A stretch of 64,000 nucleotides of DNA from Desulfitobacterium chlororespirans DSM 11544 (GCF_900143285.1 NZ_FRDN01000006.1:186001-250000); one strand, 5' to 3'. Numbered from the stretch's first letter, positions 46,017 to 55,876 are shown. The notes: generated from the sequence alone by a model not told the origin. A program made the numbers and translations.

Positions 46017-46739
46017 ATGAAAGCTCCCCTCGAAAAGCTAGGACTTCGTATTGAGTATATTCAGCACAGCGGTTTCACCGTGGAAACCGATAAGGAGTTC
46101 CTTGTCTTTGACTATTATCAAGGCCAAGTCCAGTTGCCCGGCCATAAGCAGATCACTGTTTTTTCCTCCCATGTCCATCCGGATCATTACAATCCTGAAA
46201 TCTTCCAGTGGCAAACCCACTATCCTAACATTCACTATATCCTCAGCTCGGATATCCAAGGCCATCCTCAGCTGCCTCCAGGCCAAGAGAACCTTACTTT
46301 CTTATCCCCTTATGAAGAAGTTCATAAGAATAACCTGACTATTAGAACCTATGGATCTACCGATGCGGGTGTTTCCTTCCTTGTGGAACTGGGCGCCAAG
46401 GAAAGGCTCCATCTCTTCCATGCCGGAGATCTTAACTGGTGGCACTGGCGGGGAGAACCCGAAGCAGATATTCTGTGGGCAGAGAAAATGTTCAAGGAAG
46501 AAATCGCCAAACTCAAAGAAGAGAGAATCGATATTGCTTTCTTCCCTGTGGACCCCCGGCTTGAACAGTCCTCCTGCCTGGGAGCGGAGTATTTTATTCA
46601 GGAGATCCGTCCCCAAATCCTTGTCCCCATGCATTTTTGGGATGATTATGGATCCATTGGCTCCTTTGTTGAAAAAATGACCGCTTCCCCCACGGCAATC
46701 TTAGGCATCAAACAAACCAATCAGTGCTTTGGCATCTAA
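46017..46739 (+). CDS. Metallo-beta-lactamase-fold hydrolase (UlaG-like)
   Basis: 240 aa. The metal motif is present as SSHVHPDHYNP; FHAGDLNWWHW gives the next ligand, and VPMHFWDDYG the last histidine. The start (LRIEYIQHSGFTVETDKEFLVFDYYQG) fits the UlaG-like branch. GAGGTG precedes the ATG. It meets the next gene tail to tail with a four-base overlap. Substrate unknown. Confidence 0.82.
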   Translation: MKAPLEKLGLRIEYIQHSGFTVETDKEFLVFDYYQGQVQLPGHKQITVFSSHVHPDHYNPEIFQWQTHYPNIHYILSSDIQGHPQLPPGQENLTFLSPYEEVHKNNLTIRTYGSTDAGVSFLVELGAKERLHLFHAGDLNWWHWRGEPEADILWAEKMFKEEIAKLKEERIDIAFFPVDPRLEQSSCLGAEYFIQEIRPQILVPMHFWDDYGSIGSFVEKMTASPTAILGIKQTNQCFGI

Positions 46740-47284
46740 GCAGGGGATGGCGATCCGCTCAGAGGGAATTCGCCTAAATACTCAATGGGATCCAAGGATA
46801 CTATCCCTATGGATTCAATGGTCACCTCAATGGAGCGAAAATCTTTTAAGATTTCTTCCAGCACTTTAGGGATCTCCTCCACGGCCGTTTCCATGGAAAG
46901 GGTGCAATGGGGATGCCAGATCTGGGGTTTGTAATAGTCCCAGCCCTGCTCTTGCCAAGCCGCCAAGGCAGCATGGAGCATTCCATGGACCCGAAACAGA
47001 TCATGAGTCAAGTTAGGGGTCAAAAAGATGGTGCCTTTATGAAGAGGAAAAATCCCTACTTGAAGAAATACCAACTCAAAGGAAGGAACAGCTTGAGCCA
47101 GAGTCTCCAGTATTCCTTGAGCTTTGGTCAAGTCCAGATCATGATAGATAGCTAAAGTGATATGGGGTCGGCCGTTGGTGCAGGACATGCATTTGCCCAG
47201 ATTCAAGAGAGCTAACGACTCCCATAGCTTTATTATCGATTGCTCCGCTTCTTCATTGAAGTAGAGATTAACTGCATAGCTCAT
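46736..47284 (-). CDS. 2'-5' RNA ligase / phosphoesterase-family protein
   Basis: 182 aa of the 2H superfamily. Both catalytic HxT motifs are present: GRPHITLAIYHD and HPHCTLSME. These proteins hydrolyse or form 2',5'- or cyclic phosphodiester bonds. ATG 47284 follows GGGGAGG. Its end overlaps the end of the convergent MBL gene. Confidence 0.85.
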   Translation of the reverse strand: MSYAVNLYFNEEAEQSIIKLWESLALLNLGKCMSCTNGRPHITLAIYHDLDLTKAQGILETLAQAVPSFELVFLQVGIFPLHKGTIFLTPNLTHDLFRVHGMLHAALAAWQEQGWDYYKPQIWHPHCTLSMETAVEEIPKVLEEILKDFRSIEVTIESIGIVSLDPIEYLGEFPLSGSPSPA

Positions 47285-47354
47285 TCCATACCTCCCCATA
47301 GATTATTGCTTTCTTCTACTTTAAAACCCCTGCAGGATAATTGCAAGTCTTTAA

Positions 47355-47393
47355 CAAAAAGCCAGATATTCCGATTCTATGGGATATCTGGCT
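47355..47393 (-). terminator. Terminator after the chemoreceptor gene
   Basis: AGCCAGATATCCC (47381-47393 read on minus) pairs with GGAATATCTGGCT (47360-47372) and is followed by TTTTTG on the minus strand. Confidence 0.85.
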
Positions 47394-47433
47394 TAATCTC
47401 TTTAGTTTTAACTGTATGTCTTGCCGCTTGCCA

Positions 47434-49503
47434 TTACACTTTGAACCGTTTGATTTCTTCTTGTAATCTGTTGACGCTTTCCTTGGCTCTGAGAATCTGC
47501 TCTTTAACTTCATTGGATTTGACGCTTACTTCTGCCGACTGATTGGCAATATCCGCCGTGCCGACGGCACCGCTGTTGGCAGCTTGGGCTACCCCGCCGA
47601 TGGCATCGGAAATATTTTGGATAGACACCAAAAGCTGCTCCGTGGTAGCACTAAAATCGGCGACCAGCTCATCGACGAAATTGGCGTCTTCGCTGTATCG
47701 CTCTGCTACATCCAGCATGACTTGATAGTCATTATTGACATCCACAGACATGAAAGACAATAGCCCATTGGAGCTTTGGGAGAGGTTATCGACAGCACTG
47801 GTTACCTTGGTGGTAACCTCCTGTATTTGCATAACCGCTCCTTTGGATTGTTCGGCAAGTTTTCTGATTTCCTCTGAGACAACCGAGAACCCTCTGCCGG
47901 CTTCACCTGCTCTTGCCGCTTCAATGGCGGCATTCAGAGCCAGTAAGTTGGTTTGCTCGGTGATCTGCATGATGGCATCCGTCAATAAATCGATTTGGCT
48001 GACAACCTTGGCTTCGATAATCGCCTTTTCCAGCTTTACCTGGGTATCGACAAATATATCGGCGGCTTTCTTCTGGGCTGTATTGACATTTCTCTTGGTA
48101 TCTTCCGCTCTCCCGGTGATTTCCTTGGACGAGATTGCCCCTTGTTGGGATTTGCCGGCGATCAATTGTACTGCTTTTTCAATTTCCTGGGTTGTCGCCG
48201 ACATTTCTTCCGATGCTGCCGATGTTTCTTCCGTACTGGCCGCCACATCTCCGGTAGTAGCAGAAATCTCTTCCAGGCTCTTGCTGAGATCCACCACATT
48301 ATCCATGACAGCATGCACTTTTTCTTCGATAGCAACCGATTCGCTCTTAATACTGTTGACCAACTGCTTAATCGAATTCTTCATATGATTGATGGCGTTG
48401 GTGATTGACCCCACTTCATCTTTTCTGGCCAGAAACCGGGGGTCGATTTCCTGGGAAAAGTCCCCGTTGGCTACAAGGTCCAAATACTGGGCCGACTTTT
48501 TGATGGGGGTCGTGATCTTATTGGCAGTTATGGTAATCAAAGCAATAGTGATGAGCAGCATAAATGCGGAGACCCCCAGCATCATTAATGCCACCCCGTT
48601 TGCCCCCTGGGTCAACTCTTTCTCGGACATTAAAGACGCTAAAATCCAATCTGTTCCATCGACTTTATGGGGATTAACTATGTATTTTACACCGTCAATC
48701 GTTACATAAAAAGGGGGTAAATCATCAGTGCCCAGCTTCTCCAGTCCTGAGATGTTAAGCTCGTCCAATTTTTTAAAATTATTTTCAGGGTTACTGCCAT
48801 CGGCTAAAATAACTCCCGTGGTGTGAACAATCATTGAATATCCGGTCGTTCCAGTCTTCATTGAATTGAGCATATCGCTTATGACCGACTGCTGCACGTC
48901 AATTCCCAGAGTTCCGACCAGCTTACCGTTGGCATCTGTAAATGAGCGGACATTGCTCGTAATCATGGTATTGGACATGGGATCAAGATAGGGCTCTGTT
49001 CTCACAATGGCTCCATTGCCGCCTAAGCCGGTTTTGTACCAGCCTTTCTCGGGAGGATAAAATTTTTCAACCGGTATGGGGGCTTCCGGCCACTGCAGGT
49101 AAGCGCCATCTTCCGTTCCGAAATAAACATACATTGTCCCTGGATGGCTGTCGGCATAGTGCTTGAAGATCTCGTAGATCTCTTGTTCTACCCCGCCATT
49201 TTGAGAAGGCGTCATTTGTACCTTTTCCATACTGTTGGCGTAAGATGTAATATTGCTTTCCGCCGCTGCCATGACCAGGGGATGGGTGGCCATCATATTG
49301 ATGTTTTTATCAATCTGATCATAAAATATCTTAATGGACTGCTCGGCTATTTTCATTTGTTCGTTGGAGTAGTTGAGGTAGTCTTCTTTCGATTGCTGAA
49401 TTACCTCATAACAAGTAATACCACCAACAATAACCAAGGCACTTAAGACAATCATGATCGAGATGGTTAAAAATTGGGTTCGAATACTCTTGAACTGCAT
49501 CAT
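47434..49503 (-). CDS. Methyl-accepting chemotaxis protein with Cache sensor
   Basis: 689 aa. An N-terminal membrane helix ([24 protein letters not shown]), an external dCache domain (about residues 35-280, with [21 protein letters not shown]), a second membrane helix ([23 protein letters not shown]), HAMP, and a signalling domain whose hairpin tip is [34 protein letters not shown]. dCache domains sense small organic ligands directly. Ligand unknown; amines or amino acids would suit the setting. Confidence 0.94.
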   Translation of the reverse strand: MMQFKSIRTQFLTISIMIVLSALVIVGGITCYEVIQQSKEDYLNYSNEQMKIAEQSIKIFYDQIDKNINMMATHPLVMAAAESNITSYANSMEKVQMTPSQNGGVEQEIYEIFKHYADSHPGTMYVYFGTEDGAYLQWPEAPIPVEKFYPPEKGWYKTGLGGNGAIVRTEPYLDPMSNTMITSNVRSFTDANGKLVGTLGIDVQQSVISDMLNSMKTGTTGYSMIVHTTGVILADGSNPENNFKKLDELNISGLEKLGTDDLPPFYVTIDGVKYIVNPHKVDGTDWILASLMSEKELTQGANGVALMMLGVSAFMLLITIALITITANKITTPIKKSAQYLDLVANGDFSQEIDPRFLARKDEVGSITNAINHMKNSIKQLVNSIKSESVAIEEKVHAVMDNVVDLSKSLEEISATTGDVAASTEETSAASEEMSATTQEIEKAVQLIAGKSQQGAISSKEITGRAEDTKRNVNTAQKKAADIFVDTQVKLEKAIIEAKVVSQIDLLTDAIMQITEQTNLLALNAAIEAARAGEAGRGFSVVSEEIRKLAEQSKGAVMQIQEVTTKVTSAVDNLSQSSNGLLSFMSVDVNNDYQVMLDVAERYSEDANFVDELVADFSATTEQLLVSIQNISDAIGGVAQAANSGAVGTADIANQSAEVSVKSNEVKEQILRAKESVNRLQEEIKRFKV

Positions 49504-49685
49504 TAATCCTCCATACTAAAAAAATTCCACTGATTGTTGGCTGGTAACACAAGCCCTTCATATTGCAGCAAGCAATTATGTCGGCCGCAAGTTCATGTGA
49601 ATACTTTCGGAAATTATGGTACGGATTTTTCTATCAATAAAATTATTGCACTGGAACCTGTGAAATATATGAAATAAATGAAGAT
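49504..49685. other. Upstream region of the chemoreceptor gene
   Basis: About 180 bases without a gene. It holds the GGAGG site of the chemoreceptor and a GCCGACAT box that loosely recalls a sigma-D -10 element, but without a -35 box at the right distance. No other signal seen. Confidence 0.3.
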
Positions 49686-49686
49686 A

Positions 49687-49731
49687 TGGAAAAGTGTGCC
49701 TCTATATCCTTCAGGGAAGGGAGGCACGCTG
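49687..49731 (-). terminator. Terminator after the thioredoxin-like gene
   Basis: GCGTGCCTC pairs with GAGGCACAC around a longer loop (49693-49729) and is followed by TTTTCC on the minus strand. Confidence 0.65.
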
Positions 49732-49758
49732 CTGTTTGGTCAGAACCGGAATTTTTAA

Positions 49759-50085
49759 TTAGTCCTCAAGCACATCGGCGATCATCTGTTCGACTTCGTC
49801 ATCTTCCACATCGCCGGCCATTTTTCCTTTATATTCTCCATCTTTAAAGTAAAGAATCTGGGGAACGCCCTTTAATGAGAATCGTTGGAATAATGCTTTG
49901 TCTTCTTCCACATCCACATAATAAAAGCCAAAACTTTCTTCATAATTCAAGCGCAACTCTTCTAATACCGGAATAACTTTTTGACAGACATGACAGTTCT
50001 TCCTGGAAAACATCACCAAGCAAGCTCTTCCTTCATCGTAAATAAGCTGCTCAAACATATTGGTATCCAGTTTTTCTAAAGACAT
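49759..50085 (-). CDS. Thioredoxin-fold protein with CHVC active site
   Basis: 108 aa. The active site is NCHVCQKV instead of the usual WCGPC, followed by the thioredoxin strand FGFYYVDVEEDKALFQRFSLKGVPQILYF with the cis-proline. Cytoplasmic, no signal peptide. It lies downstream of the choline microcompartment operon but beyond that operon's terminator, so it is probably expressed separately. Redox role likely; partner unknown. Confidence 0.85.
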   Translation of the reverse strand: MSLEKLDTNMFEQLIYDEGRACLVMFSRKNCHVCQKVIPVLEELRLNYEESFGFYYVDVEEDKALFQRFSLKGVPQILYFKDGEYKGKMAGDVEDDEVEQMIADVLED

Positions 50086-50132
50086 TTTCTACACTCCTCA
50101 CCTTTAATTCTGCCTTTACCTTGATTGAAAAC

Positions 50133-50176
50133 AGACGAAGGCCAAGGTCTCCCCAAGAGAGAGCCGACCTTCGTCT
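50133..50176 (-). terminator. Terminator at the end of the choline microcompartment operon
   Basis: AGACGAAGG pairs with CCTTCGTCT, with an inner GGCTCTC/GGGAGACC stem, followed by GTTTTC on the minus strand. It lies 20 bases after the last shell gene. Confidence 0.8.
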
Positions 50177-50195
50177 ATTGAGTTTCTAATGCGTC

Positions 50196-50483
50196 TTAAC
50201 CTTCTTTTTTGGCGGGGAGAATCATTTCCACGTCACTGTGGGGACGGGGGATGACATGGACGGAGATGAGCTCGCCAACCCGCTGAGCTGCAGCAGCTCC
50301 AGCATCGGTTGCTGCCTTGACCGCACCGACATCTCCTCTTACCATCACGGTTACTAAACCACCGCCGACAAATTCGCGGCCGATCAAATAGACATTAGCG
50401 GCTTTAACCATAGCATCGGCAGCTTCGATAGCTCCTACTAAACCTTTGGTCTCAATTAATCCTAAAGCTTCTGTTTTACTCAT
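50196..50483 (-). CDS. Microcompartment hexameric shell protein
   Basis: 95 aa BMC-H protein, last gene of the choline operon. [54 protein letters not shown] is shared nearly whole with EutM at 21804-22082; differences cluster after AANV and at the C terminus. It forms shell facets. Confidence 0.95.
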   Translation of the reverse strand: MSKTEALGLIETKGLVGAIEAADAMVKAANVYLIGREFVGGGLVTVMVRGDVGAVKAATDAGAAAAQRVGELISVHVIPRPHSDVEMILPAKKEG

Positions 50484-50503
50484 GATTGTTTCCTCCTAAA
50501 ATT

Positions 50504-51157
50504 TCATTTTGCTATTGTTATTTTTGAAGTGGGTGTGAGATCCATCGCATTGGCTTCATCTGTGTCGATATGACACTCAAGCTGCGAGGTGTTATTGGCT
50601 CTTATGGCTACATTGGCGTAAGTTCCACCGCGCAGCCCGTTTATTTGAATCGTTACCAGCTCTCCATCCCTTACCCCAAAGCGTTGGGCATCCTCTAAGG
50701 ACATATGAATGTGGCGCTGGGCAACGATAACACCTTGGGAAAGAAGAACACTTCCTTTGGGGCCTACAAGGGTCATTCCCGGAGTTCCCTGCAGCTCTCC
50801 GGACAGCTTTACAGGGGCTTTGAGACCAAGCTTGAAACAGTCTGTTCTGAGTATCTCCACCTGGGATTCCCTGCGCTCCGGTCCAAGGATGCGGACATTT
50901 TCAATGGCCCCTTTAGGACCGCAAATCGTCAGGGTTTCCTTGCAGGCATATTGCCCTGGCTGGGACAAATCCTTGATCTTGGTCAATGAGTATCCCTCAC
51001 CAAACAAGGTGTTCACATCAGCTTTAGAGAGATGAATATGCCGGTTGGATATTCCTACAGGTATGGAACAATCCTCCTGTTGAATATTCCCCCCCTCTTT
51101 GACCACTTCCAGCAGAAGTTCCACTAAAGCGTCATACTTTCCCACTTTAGCAGTCAC
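50504..51157 (-). CDS. pduL: Phosphate propanoyl/acetyltransferase PduL
   Basis: 217 aa. Converts acetyl-CoA and phosphate to acetyl phosphate, recycling CoA inside the shell. Two PduL repeats are visible with zinc histidines: VPVGISNRHIHLSKADV and VIVAQRHIHMSLEDAQRFG, then LECHIDTDEANA. The N terminus (YDALVELLLEVVKEG) is an amphipathic targeting helix. The GTG start overlaps the end of the aldehyde dehydrogenase gene by 11 bases. Confidence 0.93.
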   Translation of the reverse strand: MTAKVGKYDALVELLLEVVKEGGNIQQEDCSIPVGISNRHIHLSKADVNTLFGEGYSLTKIKDLSQPGQYACKETLTICGPKGAIENVRILGPERRESQVEILRTDCFKLGLKAPVKLSGELQGTPGMTLVGPKGSVLLSQGVIVAQRHIHMSLEDAQRFGVRDGELVTIQINGLRGGTYANVAIRANNTSQLECHIDTDEANAMDLTPTSKITIAK

Positions 51158-52634
51158 CCCTTTGTTTCAACAGCGACATGACTTCATTGACCAGGGCCTG
51201 AATCCGGTCTTCACTGACGGCGGCACCGGAACCGCCCTGTTGTGCGTCACAGGCTGCATAGGAGGAATTCCCATTCTCTGTGACATCTTTGATGCCATAG
51301 GCAATCCGTTTAATATTGATCAAGTGCATAGGGGTTACATTGTCTGAGGTTGCGCTTCCGCCCCAAGTACCGCAGCCTAAGGTAAAGGCGGGCGCCAGTC
51401 CTGTACTTACTCCTACACCGCCATGGGTGGATGGTGTATTGACCAAAATTCTGAACACAGGTTTTTCCGCAAACTTGATGGCCATTTCCGGATTTTCCGT
51501 ATGAATGGAAAGGCTGTGGCCCACCCCGCCATTATTAAGCAGTTTAATACATAGATCGCAGGCTTCATGCCAATCTTTGACGGTATAGAAGGCCAGCACC
51601 GTGGTCAGCTTCTCATAAGAAAGTGGATAGCCCTCACCGACTCCCTGTTGCTCTCCCAACAGCACTTTTGTCCCCGGGGGAATGGAAATCCCGGCGCCGG
51701 CTGCGATATCTGCAGCCGATCTTCCCACCATTTTGGCATTCATCGCATGGCCCCTGTTAAACAGTTTACGGCCCACTTTCTCAGTTTCCTCCGGGGTCAT
51801 GAAGTAGCCGCCATGACGTTTGAACTCCTCCATAACCTGGTTGCGAATGCATTCTTCAACCACTACCGATTGCTCGGAAGCACAGATAGTGCCATTATCG
51901 AAGGTTTTGCTGGTGATAATATTTCTGACGGCTTTGGGAATATCAGCCGTTCTTTCAATATAGGCGGGAACATTGCCCGGGCCTACACCCAAAGCCGGTT
52001 TTCCTGCACTATAGGCCGCCTTGACCATGGCCGAACCGCCCGTGGCAATAATCATGGCCACTTCGTCACATTTCATGAGTTCATTGGTTGCATTCATGGA
52101 TGGCTTGGCAATGCAGCCGATGATATTGGCCGGAGCACCCGCCGCCACTGCCGCATCGTTCATCAACTTAGCGGCTTGCAGTGTGCACTTCAAGGCCGAT
52201 GGATGGGGGGAGAAAACAATTCCGTTACGTGATTTAATGGCAATAATCGATTTGTAGATGGTGGTGGAGGTGGGGTTGGTGGAGGGGACAATCCCCATCA
52301 GCAATCCCACCGGTTCCGCAATCTCCATGACCTTATTGATCTTGTCTTCCCTAATAACCCCGATAGTCTGCATCGGTTTGATAAATTGATAGAGTTCTGA
52401 GGAGGCAAAGCGATTCTTAAAAATCTTATCCTCTACTTTGCCAAACCCTGTTTCTTCCACCGCTAACTTTGCCAGAGAAACAGCATTTTCCTCCGCTATT
52501 TTCACCATATTGCAAATGATTTTATCAATCTGCTCGCTATTGAATTGTGCCAGTTCAGCCTGGGCCTGTTTGGCCTGACGGGCAAGATTTCTGGTCTCCT
52601 GCACAGATTGTAAATCATAATCAAAGTTTAGCAC
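51147..52634 (-). CDS. CoA-acylating acetaldehyde dehydrogenase of the microcompartment
   Basis: 495 aa. Oxidises acetaldehyde to acetyl-CoA with NAD. The catalytic cysteine is residue 251 in FDNGTICASEQSVV. GIVPSTNPTSTTIYKS and GVGPGNVPAYIE are family signatures. The C terminus (EDRIQALVNEVMSLLKQRG) is an amphipathic helix that should target it to the lumen. GTG start after GGAGG. Compare with the Ser-substituted relative at 63171-64000. Confidence 0.94.
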   Translation of the reverse strand: MLNFDYDLQSVQETRNLARQAKQAQAELAQFNSEQIDKIICNMVKIAEENAVSLAKLAVEETGFGKVEDKIFKNRFASSELYQFIKPMQTIGVIREDKINKVMEIAEPVGLLMGIVPSTNPTSTTIYKSIIAIKSRNGIVFSPHPSALKCTLQAAKLMNDAAVAAGAPANIIGCIAKPSMNATNELMKCDEVAMIIATGGSAMVKAAYSAGKPALGVGPGNVPAYIERTADIPKAVRNIITSKTFDNGTICASEQSVVVEECIRNQVMEEFKRHGGYFMTPEETEKVGRKLFNRGHAMNAKMVGRSAADIAAGAGISIPPGTKVLLGEQQGVGEGYPLSYEKLTTVLAFYTVKDWHEACDLCIKLLNNGGVGHSLSIHTENPEMAIKFAEKPVFRILVNTPSTHGGVGVSTGLAPAFTLGCGTWGGSATSDNVTPMHLINIKRIAYGIKDVTENGNSSYAACDAQQGGSGAAVSEDRIQALVNEVMSLLKQRGDC

Positions 52635-52654
52635 TTACGTTCCTCCCTTCACCG

Positions 52655-53206
52655 TCATTCATGTTTTCGGTTGTAATACTCCTTGAGTTGCTGGATAAGA
52701 TCTTCTTTATTTGCTTTGGATATGGCTCTTCCTGCTATGGCAAGTCCTTTGTATTCTCTGGCCAGATTGCGGAGTTTTAGGACGGGGAGAGATTTCAGGG
52801 CATCCACGCATGGTTCAAGGCCAAACTCTTGCACAAAATCATCTATTGTCTGTTTATTGGTTGTTTGATCAAACCCCGGAAGGTCCTTGACTTTTTCCGG
52901 TTGCGACACAGGGGGTGCCTGCTTTGCAGCGGGGCTGGGGCTGATCATTCCTTCGATTTCCTGATGGGGTCTGGGAATGACATGCTGTGAAACCAGCAGC
53001 AAAGGGCTGATCTTTTCCACCGCGACAGCGCCTGCTTCCACAGCTGCTTTCACAGCTCCCACATCCCCGGTTACCGAGATGGTCACCAGACCACCGCCGA
53101 CAAAATCCCTTCCCACAAGTTCAACCTGTGCCGTTTTGAGCATGACATCTGCACATTCGATAGCAGGGAGGAGTCCTCGTGTCTCAATAAGGCCAAGAGC
53201 CTGCAT
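52655..53206 (-). CDS. BMC-H shell protein with SAP/Rho-N-like C-terminal domain
   Basis: 183 aa. Residues 1-90 are a standard BMC domain ([63 protein letters not shown]). A Pro-rich linker follows, then about 70 residues: TIDDFVQEFGLEPCVDALKSL, PVLKLRNLAREYKGLAI, SKANKEDLIQQLKEYY. The last two look like the helix-turn-helix of Rho-N/SAP domains (leucine and basic pattern with a final KEDLI). The extension would project from the shell and could bind nucleic acid or a partner protein; that is inference. Confidence 0.85.
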   Translation of the reverse strand: MQALGLIETRGLLPAIECADVMLKTAQVELVGRDFVGGGLVTISVTGDVGAVKAAVEAGAVAVEKISPLLLVSQHVIPRPHQEIEGMISPSPAAKQAPPVSQPEKVKDLPGFDQTTNKQTIDDFVQEFGLEPCVDALKSLPVLKLRNLAREYKGLAIAGRAISKANKEDLIQQLKEYYNRKHE

Positions 53207-53235
53207 AGCCTATCCTCCTATTGTTGAACCTGAAT

Positions 53236-53898
53236 TCAGGCCCGGTTTGCTGGGCAGGTAATAGAGAAGATTTTGGCATACCCGGAAGCCCTCCAGGTCA
53301 CCCGCGCGCCTTTCGGCACATGCAGTACATCTCCTTGGCAGGCTTCAAAGGTTTCACCATTGATGGTGATCCCCAAGCATCCTTCCAAAACAATACCAAT
53401 TTCTTCACAGCTCAAGGTGCGGTCAAAGCTGGATTTTTCAATGGTCAAAAAACCTGCACTCATTTGAGACTCGTCTTTGCCGATGACCTCACGATAGGCT
53501 GCCTTGGTACCCGGTTTCCCGGTGTCCAAGTCCTCATAATTTACCGTCCTGCCACGGACAATTTTCAGCCCGCTTTGAGGCTCACCCTCGGTCATAAAGG
53601 GCGGTTTAGCTGCGGGGGCCGCGACACCTGTCAAAAGGTGATTGGTTAAGACCATTTTGATGGTTTGATAGATCATATCCCTGTCAAACTCTGCTTCCCG
53701 CTTCCCAGTTTGCTGCAGATCACTGAATTTGCACTCTTGATTTTGGGCAGCAGCTGCGGCGAAAACGAATTCCACACCCAATTCTTTAGCCAGGTCCCTG
53801 GCTGAAGGAGTAACAATCGTTCCCCCTGCCACGCAGAATTCTTTTTGGCCTTTTTCTGCTGCTGACTTGACATCGTCAGCACAAATGAGTTTCTTCAA
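53236..53898 (-). CDS. eutQ: EutQ-like cupin protein
   Basis: 220 aa. The C-terminal cupin (GCLGITINGETFEACQGDVLHVPKGARVTWRASGYAKIFSIT) is that of EutQ, reported to have acetate kinase activity in Salmonella. The N terminus (KKLICADDVKSAAEKGQKEFCVAGGTIVTPSARDLAKELGVEFVF) is the element also seen in EutT. TTG start after GGAGGTGGG. Might convert acetyl phosphate from PduL to acetate and ATP. Confidence 0.9.
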   Translation of the reverse strand: MKKLICADDVKSAAEKGQKEFCVAGGTIVTPSARDLAKELGVEFVFAAAAAQNQECKFSDLQQTGKREAEFDRDMIYQTIKMVLTNHLLTGVAAPAAKPPFMTEGEPQSGLKIVRGRTVNYEDLDTGKPGTKAAYREVIGKDESQMSAGFLTIEKSSFDRTLSCEEIGIVLEGCLGITINGETFEACQGDVLHVPKGARVTWRASGYAKIFSITCPANRA

Positions 53899-53977
53899 AA
53901 TCCCACCTCCTTTCCATTCTTACGGTGATCAACGTGAATCCTGGAGACCTGGTACTCTGTAACATCCTCACTGAGTA

Positions 53978-54526
53978 TTAATATAGGGACGTCCACAATC
54001 TATCGGACGGGGAAGGAATGACCTCAATATCCACAAGGAGGCCTTTTTCCATAGCGATAGCCTTCCCTGCTTCAATGCCTGCTTCCACAGCGGCCACATC
54101 CCCGGTAAAAGTAAAGTACGCTTTGCCGCCCAGTCCGCTGCCCAGGCGCAGCTCCAGAGCCTGAACATCGGCAGCTTTGAGTGCCGCATCAGCGGCCGTG
54201 ATCATGGAGGCCATGGAGAAGGATTCCATAATTCCCAGTGCCCCGGTTCCATCCGGCATGGTCGTGGCCGTGATCGCCGGGAAGATTCCTTCATGGACAT
54301 TGGGCAGGATAAAGCTGTCCACTAAATATTCCCCGGAAATGGCCATCCCTGTGCTGATCGAACTTTCGACGGCCGCCACATCTCCTTGCACGATAGCAAT
54401 ATATTTGCCCGGACAGACAGGGGTTGCACTGACCACATCAACGTACGCTGTTTTAAGCATCTGGTCGGTGGCATAGATTCCCCTGGCCACACTGGTAAGC
54501 TCAATCATACCTATTGCTCTATACAT
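53978..54526 (-). CDS. pduT: Tandem-BMC trimeric shell protein PduT
   Basis: 182 aa with two BMC domains. The pore cysteine expected to hold a 4Fe-4S cluster is Cys38 in SATPVCPGKY, the same position as in Salmonella PduT. The second domain reads ALGIMESFSMASMITAADAALKAADV. Next to pduS, its likely electron partner across the shell. Confidence 0.92.
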   Translation of the reverse strand: MYRAIGMIELTSVARGIYATDQMLKTAYVDVVSATPVCPGKYIAIVQGDVAAVESSISTGMAISGEYLVDSFILPNVHEGIFPAITATTMPDGTGALGIMESFSMASMITAADAALKAADVQALELRLGSGLGGKAYFTFTGDVAAVEAGIEAGKAIAMEKGLLVDIEVIPSPSDRLWTSLY

Positions 54527-54527
54527 A

Positions 54528-55856
54528 CTACCCCACCTTTACCACAATAGAATTGTCTTTAATCTCGACAACGGTGCCGGCCATGCTGGCATGGACCGGG
54601 GCTCCGAGACTGTTTTCCGGTATTTTGCCGATCATCTGCCCCACCTCTACATGCTGGCCTACGGTGACGATGGGCTGGGCCGGTGCTCCGATATGCTGGC
54701 GCAAGCCGATTTCCAGATACTCGGGCTTAAACTGGAGGTCGGTCAAAGGTGCCGGTTGATCGAAGGTGGTTAACCCTATTTTAACCACCAGGCGTTTGCT
54801 GGGTATCAGCCGGTACTCCCTCGCCGAGCGGGGCTGGAACTCCACCTGGGTGGGCTGGTAACGAATCCCCTGTTCCGCCAGTTTTTGTTTGTAGAAAATA
54901 TTCACCGTTTTCGGGTGGAGATTGGCCGGACAGGAGAAAAGTTCGCAGGCGTTGCATTCACAGCATAACTGGGCGATCTGCAATTCCTTCACATCCTGAA
55001 GATCATAGCTTAAAGCACGCATAACTTTATGGGGCTGCATATCATGGCCCAAAAGATAACGGGGACATAGGTCCGTACACATCCGACATTGTTCACAGGC
55101 TGTTTTGGTGATGACCCGCCCCTGGTTGATCTTGACGGATTTTTTGCGGATGAGGAAATGATCCTTTTTAAGCAGGATAAAGCCCTTGCTTTTCTTGGTG
55201 ACATAGCCGTCGATCCCCTCCAGGACGGAGCCCATCATGGGACCACCGTCGATCACCCCATAGTCCTCCTCATTTTCCAGTCCGCATTGTCTGAAGAGTT
55301 CCCGGATGGGCATGCCCACCGGCACTTTGACCGTTAAGCGGTTGGGAATATCACCGGCAAGGGTGACATAGGTTTCGGTGACCGGCTTGCCTGACAGGGC
55401 ATAAAAAATATTCAAAGCCGTTTCCGAGTTGATCACCACACACCCTACTTTGAGGGGGATGGAGGCTTCCGGAACAACCCTTTTGGTCAGCTCGTAGACC
55501 AGAACCTGCTCATCGCCGGCCGGGTAGATATCCCGTAATTCCATCACTTCCATATAATCTTTCAGCCCTAAAGCGACGATTTTTTCACGCAGAAGCTTGA
55601 CGATGGTTTTGTGTTTTCCTTTGATGCCGATAACCGCTTTGCGGGCTTCTATATACCGCCCTGCTGCTTCCAGCCCTTTGATGATTTCTTCACTGAACTC
55701 TGCCATCAATTGCTGATCCACCCGCAGCAGCGGTTCACATTCAGCCCCGTTCAACAAGATATATTCTGCCTTCGCGGCCAGTTTGGCGTGGGTTGGAAAC
55801 CCAGCTCCCCCTGCCCCGATGACCCCGGCATCCTTAACCCTATTCAGCAGATCCAA
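54528..55856 (-). CDS. pduS: PduS-type flavoprotein / cobalamin reductase-like (RnfC family)
   Basis: 442 aa. It starts with the FMN/NADH-binding RnfC-like region (GVIGAGGAGFPTHAKLAAKAEYILLNGAECEPLL), has a SLBB domain, two 4Fe-4S motifs (CEQCRMCTDLCP and CCECNACELFSCP), and ends with a barrel-sandwich domain. Likely passes electrons between lumen and cytosol through PduT to re-oxidise NADH, because this operon's key lyase needs no cobalamin. TTG start. Confidence 0.92.
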   Translation of the reverse strand: MDLLNRVKDAGVIGAGGAGFPTHAKLAAKAEYILLNGAECEPLLRVDQQLMAEFSEEIIKGLEAAGRYIEARKAVIGIKGKHKTIVKLLREKIVALGLKDYMEVMELRDIYPAGDEQVLVYELTKRVVPEASIPLKVGCVVINSETALNIFYALSGKPVTETYVTLAGDIPNRLTVKVPVGMPIRELFRQCGLENEEDYGVIDGGPMMGSVLEGIDGYVTKKSKGFILLKKDHFLIRKKSVKINQGRVITKTACEQCRMCTDLCPRYLLGHDMQPHKVMRALSYDLQDVKELQIAQLCCECNACELFSCPANLHPKTVNIFYKQKLAEQGIRYQPTQVEFQPRSAREYRLIPSKRLVVKIGLTTFDQPAPLTDLQFKPEYLEIGLRQHIGAPAQPIVTVGQHVEVGQMIGKIPENSLGAPVHASMAGTVVEIKDNSIVVKVG

Positions 55857-55876
55857 CTTTCCCCACCTCCAGATTC

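Noticed and set aside
47735-48388. Open frame antisense to the chemoreceptor (217 codons).
   Set aside because: Ser/Ala-rich shadow caused by the repetitive signalling domain.
49504-49685. Sigma-D promoter for the chemoreceptor.
   Set aside because: A GCCGACAT box exists but no -35 element at the proper spacing.
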